Source: Pegoplata infirma (Eukaryota > Arthropoda > Insecta > Diptera > Anthomyiidae). Taken from it: 64,000 nucleotides of DNA. The translations under genes and the position numbers were made by a program. The notes beneath the pieces are model-generated. The model was not told where the DNA came from, did not search any database, and saw nothing but the letters and a program-made list of their open reading frames with translations. Where the stretch lies: positions 285,281,530 through 285,345,529 of the forward strand of contig OY992536.1 of assembly GCA_963921195.1 (NCBI GenBank), in the 5' to 3' direction. This document shows positions 46,399-55,599 of this stretch, in pieces. Position 1 is the first letter of the stretch, and each line of letters starts with the position of its first letter.

Positions 46399-47246
46399 CA
46401 CTCAGAAAATTATGTAAGTTACTACATGTGAGTTATTTGTATATTTTACAGTAGTTAGTTGTTTTCAACTACAAAGTCAGTTGTTTTTGTATGAAAAATA
46501 TCAAACAACTATTTCTGTTAGTTATTTTAAGTCGTTTTTTTGAACAGCTAACAAAAAAGTACTGTGATGTAGTAACATTTATTTAAAGTAGTTAATTTTA
46601 TTTTTTTTATCTCTGAAAAATTTTCAAAGTTTTTTTCCAAAAAATAAAAATTTTCGTTTTTTTTTATTTTTTACAACTTTTTAAAAAAAAAATTTAGTCT
46701 TCAATTTTTTTTTTTGAAAACTGTTTTGATAAAATAAAAATTATATATTGGCCGCTGTTCCAAAAAAAGTAATTCATATAAAAAATGTGAAAATGAAAAT
46801 TTCCGAATTTTTGAGGTGTTTTAGATTTCACATCCGAATTTCTTTTTCGTTTTGTTTCACATAATTAAAATTTGGTGAAAGTAAAACGAATGCATTTTTT
46901 TCTTATATTTTTTTAAATTTAAATTATTCGATTTCAACTTCAAATGAAAACGTGATCAACAAAACACTAAACTTGATTTCATGTGATTCGGAAATTTTCA
47001 TGTGAATTAAAAAGTTGTGAAAGACAGAACAGAGGCTATTAATTCTTTTATTTTTACTACATTTTAGTTGTTTTGACTACAAATGTAAGTAGTTTTTACT
47101 ACATAAGTCAGTTGTTTTTTGTCAGTTAAAATAACTAACATTGTTAGTTGATTTAACTGAAAAAGTAGTTGACCCCAAAATAACTTACAAAGTAGTTATT
47201 TTAACTGACATTTTTAGTTGATTTTACTAACATAATTTTTTGAGTG
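46399..47246 (+). mobile_element. CACTCAGAAAA-type TIR element, complete copy
   Basis: Begins CACTCAGAAAATTATGTAAG and ends CATAATTTTTTGAGTG, with TT on both flanks inside the satellite phrase CTAGTTAAC. Rich in GTAGTTAGTTGTTTTCAACT-like words, with inverted 'AACTAACA'. Interrupted by the ~120-bp repeat at 46748-46870. A partial inverted copy is at 53350-53605. Confidence 0.75.
46748..46870 (-). repeat. ~120-bp dispersed repeat inserted in the CACTCA element
   Basis: The inverse of 5762-5880 (GGCCGCTGTTCC to TTTTGTTTCAC). It is absent from the otherwise parallel copy at 43978-44595, which shows it is a later insertion or that the other copy lost it. Confidence 0.6.
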
Positions 47247-47654
47247 TTAACCAGTGTTGGCTACCGTTACCCTTTCAATACCGTTACCGATTAAAAACCC
47301 TTTAATATTGACTACCGTTACCGTTACCAATACCGAAATAAAAAATTTTAAAAACCGTTACCGATTAAAACCCATTACCTTTATTCGGATTTTTACCGGT
47401 ATTATATCGGTTTTGTTTCGGTTGTGTAAATAATACTTATTTTAAATTTTTTGCAGATAAAAATCAAAGCAAAATATTTTTAATGTACGTAAAATAAAAA
47501 AACAATTTTTTGGTGACTGTAAATGTTATATCGGCAACAACAATTAAAAAAATCTGTCCAACCAATGATCACATTCGCAATTTTCTAAATTATGTGGGAA
47601 TCGGTCCAACCAATGATCACATTCGTAATTTAACTTAAATTTTTTTTTAACTTA

Positions 47655-47960
47655 CATGTTTGTCTATCCTCACAAAAAAAAATTTTGACGCGTGTTTCGT
47701 TTTTTTCGAGAAAATCGTATTTGAATATTAAATTTCATAAGAATTTTGTAATTTGCTTGTATTTTGTTATTATAGCGGATGAGTAACAAATATTTTCATA
47801 AATAATACTCATACGCTATGTTGAAACAAGAGTATTCAATCAAATTACAGCATTCTTATGAAATTCAATATTCAAATGCGATTTTCTAAAAAAAAAAAAA
47901 CACGTGTCTGAATTTGTTTGTGTGGATAGACACACATCTAAACTTAAAAAAAAATATTAA
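47655..47960. mobile_element. foldback core (GTTTGTCTATCC..GGATAGACA) inside the hAT element
   Basis: A ~300-bp imperfect palindrome with arms 'TCGAGAAAATCGTATTTGAA' and inverse. The same core forms the centre of the larger foldback at 52306-53246. Confidence 0.75.
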
Positions 47961-48090
47961 GGGCCAGTTTACAGAAGGCGAACGCTACACACGAATCAAA
48001 ATTTTACATGTATTTTGTTATTGTTACAATAACAAAATACATGCAAAATTTTCGTTCGTGTGTATCGTTCGCCTTCTGTAAACTGGCACT
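47961..48090. mobile_element. 130-bp hairpin MITE (GGGCCAGTTTACAGAAGGCG)
   Basis: Left GGGCCAGTTTACAGAAGGCG then AACGCTACACACGAA; right 'TTCGTGTGTATCGTT' then 'CGCCTTCTGTAAACTGGCAC'. Almost the whole span pairs with itself around a TTGTTACAATAACAA centre. TTAA precedes it. Confidence 0.85.
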
Positions 48091-48590
48091 AAGAAAAAAA
48101 GTGGCCAGATTTATGATACTCGACACAAATTTGACAATTTTTTTAATATTTAGCCACGCTTCCTAAGCCCAAATTTTTCAGCTAAAATTAGCAGATTTCT
48201 TAAATGGCTCAAAATGCAGATATTTCTGCTGATTGGACAGAGAAATCTTATAAACACGTAAAAAATCAATAATTTATTTGTTAAATTTCAAAATTGCTTG
48301 AATATTTTATTTAAATATATAATTATATGTTGAGAATGCACCAAATTTATCAGTTTTTTAATTTTATTAAATAATTTTTTAATTTTTTACATGTTTTTAA
48401 CAAATTTAGGATTTTTTAACATGTTGGCTAAATTTTATTCATAATACCAGTACGTACCGGTATCGTTGTTTCGGTAACGGTTAACCGTTACCTAAATAAT
48501 CGAAAATACCGTTACCTTTATCGTTACCGATATAAAAAATATGTAATACCAATACCGTTATTCGTTTCGGTTGCCAACCCTGGTGTTAAC

Positions 48591-49052
48591 TAATTGCAAT
48601 TTAAGTTTCTTTTAGAAAAATTCATGTAAAAATAAATTTTTGGGAATTTTTAGCGATTATGTTAAATTTTTTCTATTTTTGCTCTTGCACCTCAAGTTTA
48701 ATAAATTAAATTTTACAAAAAATCATGTAAAAAGATTTTGGATGATTAAGCGATGATTCCCATTTTTTCTAGTTTGCTTATAATTTACAATAAAAGTTAA
48801 TTTTTAAAAAAAAATCATGTTAAAATATACTTTGCTTTGATTCCCAATTTTAGCGAAAACTCTTTTCATATTTTGTTAAAAAAAAAAAAAAAAACTTTAA
48901 CCACCAATAGTTACTAAATTATAATTGTAATAAAAAATATTCATGTCTAACGCTATAAATGGAGAGTTTATAAAAAAAAAATATTTGCCAGTGAACAACG
49001 ACTATGTTACAATACTTCACAATAATTTTATAAAATGGAATGTAGTAGTTTT
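48591..49052 (+). repeat. right block of the ~110-bp satellite and AT-rich flank
   Basis: Two or three degenerate units ('AGCGATTATGTTAAATTTTTT', 'GCACCTCAAGTTTAATAAATT') run to about 48840, then simple sequence. Confidence 0.6.
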
Positions 49053-49613
49053 TATACCCTCCACTTAGTGAAAGAGGGTATATGTATATAAGTTTGTCAT
49101 TCCGTTTGTAACTCATCGAAATATCGATAAAGTATATATATTCATGATGCCCGATCGATTTTAAGACATTCTAGCGATGTCCGTCTGTTTGTCTGTCTGT
49201 CTGTGGAAAATGCTGTCGCGGACAAAATATTGCACAGAGATGACTGAAACTTAACATATTTATTTGAAGTTCTCCCGAGAAGTTTGGTATTGCATTTGAC
49301 CGATATCAATTCAGCGGTTCAAAAGTTATGAACGAAAATGTAAGCACACCTCAAAAATTTCAGTACATTCAACATAACCTAAAAAACCAAAATGCTTTAA
49401 TTCGGCTTCTGGTTGACATATGTGAACATAATTGAACACCAAATGGTATTTAAACAAGTACGAATATATTTTTTGACAAAAAAAGAAAAAAATCGCGAAT
49501 TTTTTTTACCAAAAGTAATTTCCTTTTAAATAAAGTTTCTTGCAATAATATTTTTGAAATTGTGGAGGGTATCACTACATTCGGCAAGGCCGAATTTAAC
49601 TTTTTACTTGTTT
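49053..49613 (+). mobile_element. INE-1/DINE-1-like element, most complete copy
   Basis: The 5' hairpin TATACCCTCCACTTAG..GAGGGTATATG is followed by 'GTCATTCCGTTTGTAACTC', 'AAAGTATATATATTCATGA', 'GCGATGTCCGTCTGTTTG', 'TCTCCCGAGAAGTTTGGTAT' and the 3' hairpin ATTCGGCAAGGCCGAAT with TTTTTACTTGTTT. The assignment rests on similarity of the 5' part to Drosophila INE-1/DINE-1 (Helitron-related) as I remember it. No ORF. Confidence 0.7.
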
Positions 49614-50430
49614 TTATTTATCTTCTTTGACTTTTATTTATCTTCCGTTGACATATTGCTGACATCTAAATACAATTTTTCCAAATGTCTCCAAGGAAAA
49701 GTCAGCAGTTAGTCTAAAATAATTGTTGGTGGCGAATGCTGATGGGCACTGTTTACTTACTGTTTACTTTATATGCAACTTCAATAGAAAATATTTTCCT
49801 ACGCTACGCTGGCCAACTGATAACATGCTTGGCCAATGTGGCGTATGATTAATTTTAAGGGAAAATAAAATCACTTATGAGCTCTGTGCCAAAAATTAAG
49901 TTATTGTAGAATTACAAACGCATGACTACGACGACCATTATATGGCGTAGCGTACTAAAACATCCACTTAAATTAAGTCATACATACTATTATAAAGTCC
50001 ACTGCCTTAAAAACACAGTGAGACACTAAAATAAAATCTGATGGAAAATAAAAAGCAGGTTTAGTTAAACTATGAATATGCGGTTTTTAAAAACAATTTT
50101 GCACTTTAAACTTCATTCATAGAGATAAAGAGCGAAAATAAAAAGAGAAGAGATGACTGAATGAATCGATGAATAGTTGTTAGTTTGGATCAGTGTTACC
50201 AGTTTAAGGGGTTTTCTCCTGGATTTAGGTGTTTTTGGATTTAGGGGGAAATTAAGGGGTTCAAAATATGTAAGACGAAATTATTTACAAATTTTAAGAC
50301 TTGCTCTCGAGACAATCATAAAATTGACAAATAAAATTTTTGAATTTTGAAAACCTGCAACAAGTTTGTATAGGAAAATATATAATGTTGATATTATGAC
50401 TTTCCAGTCATTAAAATTGGCTTATGACAG
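49614..50430. other. higher-complexity non-coding stretch
   Basis: From about 49640 to 50180 the sequence is less homopolymeric and not obviously repeated in this window (e.g. 'CTACGCTACGCTGGCCAACT', 'GGCCAATGTGGCGTATG'). No ORF or splice pattern supports coding. It is a candidate unique or regulatory stretch upstream of the 54326 gene. Confidence 0.4.
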
Positions 50431-50432
50431 TC

Positions 50433-50990
50433 TAGGGTTCTATAGTCGAAAAGTCGAAAAGTCGATTAATCGACTTTTTGTATGAAAAAGTCGAAAAGTC
50501 GAAATCGACTTTTTTGTTCTTAAAAAGTCGAAAAGTCGACTTTTGCTTTCGACTTTTTCGAATTTTTTCGACTTTTTTCGATTTTTTTTTTTATTTTTTT
50601 TTTTACTTTTGCCAGATGAAAATAATTTTTTTCTTCCGAAAAAAATTTCAAATGAGAGCCGAGTTTAATAAGAACTGAAGCTATTGGTATTTCCATGTAT
50701 TTTGTATGTGAAGCAAAAATGTCAATGCCAAATTCATGAGTTAGAAAGTGTTAAGTGCAATATTTACCAATATTTTTGATTATTGTAAACACCTTAGTGA
50801 TAGGGTTCTATAAATCGAAAGTCGACTCTTTTGCTTTCGATTTTTTCAACCTTTTCCACATTTTCGATTTCTTCGACTTTTTTTAATAAATAAAATACAA
50901 CAAAAAAAAAATAGCACCTAAATGCTTACAACAAGTCAAAACTAAACTTTTATTTACAAAAAAAATCGACTGTTTTAAAGTTGGAAAATT
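50433..50990 (+). mobile_element. truncated hAT element (copy of 30354-31123)
   Basis: Begins TAGGGTTCTATAGTCG and follows the complete copy through 'TTATTTACAAAAAAAATCG', then diverges at about 50990. The right terminus is missing. Confidence 0.85.
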
Positions 50991-51390
50991 CTTACATTCA
51001 GTGTCAAATAATTATTAAAGAATGGGATTTGCATTGAGAGATTTTTTGAACTTTTTAGTTTAAAGTAGAGGATTCTAGCTTTCTATTTAACTTTTGATTT
51101 GAGAAATCTGATATTCAGTTAAGGAGTTATGGCTTTTCAAATTAATGTTATAAACAATTTAAAAAACATTTATTTACAAAATTTTGAAAAACAAAAAAAA
51201 AACATTTTTTTTATGGTAAAAAATTATAAAAATTTAAAAAGCAAATATTACAAATGGAAGACTTTTGTGTCCCATTAAAATTATGACTGATTTTTTTTTT
51301 CTTAGGGCGGATTACTCAAAGAAAAGTTAGCTGCTAACTGCCGATTTAACGGAGCCTTATGTCAAAATTTGTATGAAAAGTTTAAAAAGT

Positions 51391-51545
51391 TGAGAGTGCT
51401 GTGGCTCAGTGGTTAGCGCGTTGGACTGCTAGCCAGCTAGCCTGGGTTCAATTCTCAGCTCAGGCAGAACAACATTTTTTCAGATATTTATTAGTTTCTA
51501 TTTATAACTAATATCTATCGCAGCACCCTCCTTCGTTGATAAATA
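51391..51545 (+). mobile_element. tRNA-derived SINE-like head with A and B boxes
   Basis: An A box TGGCTCAGTGG at 51402-51412 and a B-box-like GGTTCAATTCT at 51445-51455 have normal tRNA spacing. A T-arm (CTGGG/CTCAG) forms around TTCAATT. The acceptor stem does not pair and the anticodon arm needs an 8-base loop, so this is a tRNA relic or SINE head rather than a working tRNA gene. Confidence 0.5.
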
Positions 51546-51611
51546 GCACTAAACATAGCTTCAAAATAATTCGTTAGATTAATAACAGATGGCGATGCAA
51601 CAACTGTTCTA

Positions 51612-52067
51612 CACTCAAAATATTTTGTAAGTAAATTCAACTGAAAAAACGTTTAAAACAATCGTTTTTCCATTTAAAAAACGGACTACTTATATTTCAT
51701 TTGAAACAACAGACTTTTTCAGTTATTTTTAAACGATAATAAATGACTAGACATTCCGTAAAAACAAATGATATTTCAGTTATTTTAACTGTTTATAATT
51801 TTTTATTTTGTGAAGTAAAAACAAAATTTTTTGAATAACAAACTACAAAAACCGTACTTCTGTAAAATTATACGGTATAATCAGTCACAAATAATTTAAC
51901 TGATTAAAATATTTTTCCGTAACTTTTGTAGTTTATTGTTTTAACAACTGTTTAAATCGTTCAATATTTTATTTTCCTTGAAAAACAAACGATAAATCGT
52001 TTAAAACAACTTTAACTAAAAACTTTTTGAATAACCGTAAATAGTTACTGTAAAACTTTTCTAGGTG
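51612..52067. mobile_element. CACTCAAAA-type short TIR element
   Basis: Begins CACTCAAAATATTTTGTAAG and ends CTGTAAAACTTTTCTAGGTG. TA is on both flanks (51610-51611, 52068-52069). The interior is full of 'GTTTAAAACAA' / 'TTGTTTTAAAC'-like words. 456 bp, non-coding. Confidence 0.65.
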
Positions 52068-52305
52068 TAAAAATAACAACACGCGCAATTACAGTGTTAC
52101 CATACTGAAGCCCTTCTATCCCTTTCCGAATGAAGCATGATGCAATTATTCAAAATAATAACCCCAGCTAAAACTATTTTTGAAAATTAGGGAGGTCAAA
52201 ACTGATTTTTGAGATTTTTTGTTCGGCATTTTTCTTAGAATTTTATGCAGAATCCGAATATGCTAGACGATTTTGTAAAAAAAAATTACTCAGTCCTAAT
52301 TCACA

Positions 52306-53246
52306 TATGAGGCATTCCACACCAAATGTCCAGCGAAAAAAAAAAACACGTGTACCATCTACTTCTGAATAGCTTGTATGGATAGCCCTATATGGAACTT
52401 AGAAAGTTGCGTTTTCGGTTTTTCAATTTTTCAAAAACTGGGCTTAGGAGGCGCGGTCAAATATTGGAAAAATGGTCAAATTTGTGGCGTGATGCCTTGA
52501 TCAATCTTAAAAAAGTCAATTTATCAAAAATCCGGCCACTTTCTTTTCTTTTTTTTAAAGTTTTGATGTTTGTCCATCCACACAAAAAAAATCAGAAATG
52601 TATTTTTCGTTTTTTTTCGAGAAAATCGCATTTGAATTTTGAATTTCATAACAATTTTGTAATTTGCTTGTATTTTCTTGTTTTAAAGTTGCGAATGAGT
52701 AATATTAATTGCATGAATATTACTCATTCGACACGTTAAAACAAGAAAATACAAGCAAATTACAAAATTGTTATGAAATTTAAAATTCAAATGCGATTTT
52801 CTCGAAAAAAACGAAAAATACATATCTGATTTTTTTTGTGTGGATGGACAAACATCTAAACTTAAAAAAAAAAGAAAAAAAAGTGGTCGGATTTTTGATA
52901 AATTGACTTTTTTAACAAATGGAAATTTTCAGAACGGGTTCTGAAAATTTTCCAAAAAAAAAATTTTAATCGGTAGCCCATACAAAACTACATATATAAG
53001 AATGTAAATTTTTGAGATTGTGGTGCATTCCGTTTTAATGTGATAAATATTTAATCAAGGCAACTCGACACAAATTTGACCATTTTTCCAATATTTGACC
53101 ACGCCTCCTGAGCCCAGTTTTTGAAAAATTGAAAAACCAAAAACGCAATTTTCTTAGTTCCATATAGAGCTATCCATACAACCTATTCAGAAATTCGACA
53201 CGTGTTTTTTTTTCGCTGGACATTTGGTGTGGAATGCCTCATATAT
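52306..53246. mobile_element. ~940-bp foldback element
   Basis: The outer arms are ATATGAGGCATTCCACACC and GGTGTGGAATGCCTCATAT. Inner pairs include 'TCAAATATTGGAAAAATGG' with its inverse and GGGCTTAGGAGGCG with CGCCTCCTGAGCCC. The centre (about 52560-52870) is the same palindromic core as 47655-47960. A 115-codon ORF on the left arm is an artefact of the repeat. Confidence 0.85.
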
Positions 53247-53336
53247 ACTTTATGGGGTCCTAGACCAATATTTCGATGTGTTACAAACGGAATGACAAAC
53301 TTATATATACCCTCTATCACTAGAGTGGAGGGTATA
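53240..53336 (-). mobile_element. INE-1/DINE-1-like 5' fragment
   Basis: Inverse-orientation head: 'TATATACTTTATGGGG', 'GTTACAAACGGAATGACAAA', then the hairpin TATACCCTCTATCACTAG..GGAGGGTATA. It abuts the right end of the foldback, so one interrupted or truncated the other. Confidence 0.65.
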
Positions 53337-53349
53337 AAAAAACGAAAAT

Positions 53350-53605
53350 TTATTTTTATTTTTTGGAAAAAAACTTTGAAAATTTTTCAGAGATAAAAAA
53401 AAATAAAATTAACTACTTTAAATAACTGTTACTACATCACAGTACTTTTTTGTTAGTTATTCAAAAAAACTACTTAAAATAACTAACAGAAATAGTTGTT
53501 TGATATTTTTCATACAAAAACAACTGACTTTGTAGTTGAAAACAACTAACTACTGTAAAATATACAAACAACTAACATGTAGTAACTTACATAATTTTCT
53601 GAGTG
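53350..53605 (-). mobile_element. CACTCAGAAAA-type element, partial inverted copy
   Basis: Matches the inverse of the first ~250 bp of 46399-47246 and ends in CATAATTTTCTGAGTG at 53605. The other terminus is missing. Confidence 0.7.
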
Positions 53606-53959
53606 ATCGATTTTTAGGTTTAATTTGGAAAATTAAGACAGAGTTCTGAATTTTTTGATATGAAAATTATCACATTTATGAAACAGTTTTTCATAAATGA
53701 TTTTTTGTGGAATGCGATATTTTTTTATAAATTTTTGTGGGTAAGAAAAAGTAAATCCGGCAACACTGGCTTCGGTGCATAATAAATAGTGGCAGTGGAA
53801 TATTTGAAATAGTAACGCGAATCTGCACAATTGAAGTATGGAGTTCAAAATATAAACAACAGTCGAAAACTAAACTTCGACCATTAAGCACGCGAGCATT
53901 CCGATAGATACTTTTATAACAAGTTAGCTAATTGGCAGGTGAATGGCACTTAATTGTTG

Positions 53960-54070
53960 GAGATGCTAAAATATAAATAAATATAAAACGGCTACTGTAT
54001 TTTAGTTTTTTTTTTATTAATTTAATATTTAAAAAAAATTGAAAGTGAAGCATTTGATTAACTCAGATTG
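53960..54070 (+). promoter_or_regulatory. possible promoter of the 54326 gene
   Basis: TATAAATAAATATAAAACGG at about 53970-53990 resembles a TATA box, and an Inr-like TCAGATT lies near 54065. Neither spacing is ideal, so the start site is not fixed. Confidence 0.3.
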
Positions 54071-54325
54071 TCAATAAAGTGTTAAAAGAGATCAACAAAC
54101 TTGTAGATGGTAAATTTAAAAAAAAACCATAAACACAAAAATATACATAAAAATAAAAAAGATACTCGCATTAATTATGGTGATCAATGGTTTTTAAGGT
54201 CAAACTGACCTACAAAATTTATTAAAAAAAATTTTAATAAATAAATGAGAGATATTTAAAATAACTAGCTGCTAATTTTAAACAATTTAAAGAAATTGAT
54301 TAAAGTAAACAAATTTAAAGAGACT

Positions 54326-55385
54326 ATGATAATAAATTCAATGCTTGTGTTGCATGCAACATGTAGCATCATTTTACTAGCTGCAACTTATGCAACATCT
54401 ACAGAGTTAGCCAAACAACGTCAGGCGGAAGTAAATTTACAACAAGCTTCTCCTTCATCACCCAGACCATTGAAATTTGGTGATAAAACCACTATAAAAA
54501 TACCACAAAAGGAAGTATTTTTACCCACTCCTTTACCAACAGATAGAAATAATGAAAATGTTGCTGCCCCTCTAAAAGAAAGGCAACAAATACGTAGCAG
54601 AGACTCCCACAATGGACGTTTGGAATATATAACATTACCTACAGAAAATCCTAAGCCAGCAATAGCAAGACGTTATGATTCAGGAGGAGGATCGCCAAGA
54701 AATCAATTAATTGTGCAACAACAGCAACAACATGATATACCAATTGTTCATAAAAATCGTGAATTATATAATAAGCCAATAACCCCAACAGTGGGTCAAC
54801 AACATAGGCAGCAACAACGTCAACAACAACCACAACGACAACAACAAAATTCAAATCGATCACGTTTTTCAAACGCCAATGTACCCACGCAGCAACATAC
54901 CATTAATGAAGCACCAACAATTGTTAAAACAACAACGGTAGCAACAGTAAAAAAACAAAATAATCGCCTGCAGCAGCAACGAAAATCGTCAACAACAACT
55001 ACCACACGTACTTTACCATCAGCAATTAATAATAGCCATCTCCCATTATCATCCTCATCATCACCATCACCACGTAATAATGCAAATCATAATCGTACCA
55101 ACAACAATTACAATTCTTCAATTAATAATGTTACTACACACCATCATTCCAGCAATCGTAATAACAACAATTTACTAGCATTGTTAAGTGCTGCTGCTGC
55201 TGCCAGTCATCCTAAAATTGTAACTAGCTCAAATAAACAAAGAAGCAACATAAAAGTGAGTCAGAGTGTTAGTAGTAGCAGTAGCAGCAGCAGTAGTAGT
55301 ACCAGTGTTAGATCTAGTTTAAGGAAATCTCCAACAAGTACTGCATCAACAATTACGCCAAGCTCATCAACAACAACAACAACTA
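54326..55385 (+). CDS. first coding exon of an unidentified secreted Q/N/S/T-rich protein (partial)
   Basis: Starts MIINSMLVLHATCSIILLAA; a hydrophobic stretch followed by small residues (ATYATS) looks like a signal peptide with cleavage near residue 22-24. An in-frame ATG at 54341 is an alternative start. The rest is low complexity: poly-Q tracts (about residues 130-175), N-rich parts, AAAAA, a run of serines and a T-rich end. There is no cysteine-rich domain, so this is probably an extended linker before a folded domain in later exons. A good donor GTGAGT follows 55385 (phase 1); without splicing the frame stops 17 bases later. No matching downstream exon was found up to 64000. Codon usage and the long open frame support a real gene; the identity is unknown. 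Confidence 0.75.
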
Positions 55386-55449
55386 GTGAGTATCTGAGCT
55401 AAATTTTATGCATTTTATGAAAAATTTTTAAAAAAATTTTATAATTTAA

Positions 55450-55590
55450 ATAAGAGTGTTGTGAATTCGTATACCCTACTCTCTTTGTTATTGAGTGTAT
55501 TTAAAAGTTTGTCTGTCATTATGTTTTTAACAGAACAGTGTAGGGCACCATATAGTGTATAGGGCCACATTACGATAAACAAGTAAAAAG
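55450..55590. mobile_element. INE-1-like remnants next to satellite array 3
   Basis: A degenerate hairpin 'GTATACCCTACTCTCTTTG', 'AGTTTGTCTGTCATTATG' and the inverse of the tail (AAACAAGTAAAAAG) are packed in 140 bp. Confidence 0.35.
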
Positions 55591-55599
55591 ACTTTTTCT

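Larger units (their letters stand above)
47252..48582. mobile_element. hAT element (GGTAACGGTA-rich), TSD GTGTTAAC
   Basis: Begins CAGTGTTGGCTACCGTTACC and ends GGTTGCCAACCCTG. GTGTTAAC is duplicated at 47244-47251 and 48583-48590. Both ends carry many 'TACCGTTACC' / 'GGTAACGGTA' words. The interior holds two later insertions (47655-47960 and 47961-48090). The inverse-orientation relative is 60289-62566. Confidence 0.95.

Noticed and set aside
51391..51470. Functional tRNA-Ser gene
   Set aside because: The acceptor stem does not pair and the anticodon loop does not fit; it is reported as a tRNA-like SINE head instead.
52392..52739. 115-codon ORF
   Set aside because: Lies on one arm of a perfect-looking foldback; the reverse arm encodes similar sequence, so it is a repeat by-product.
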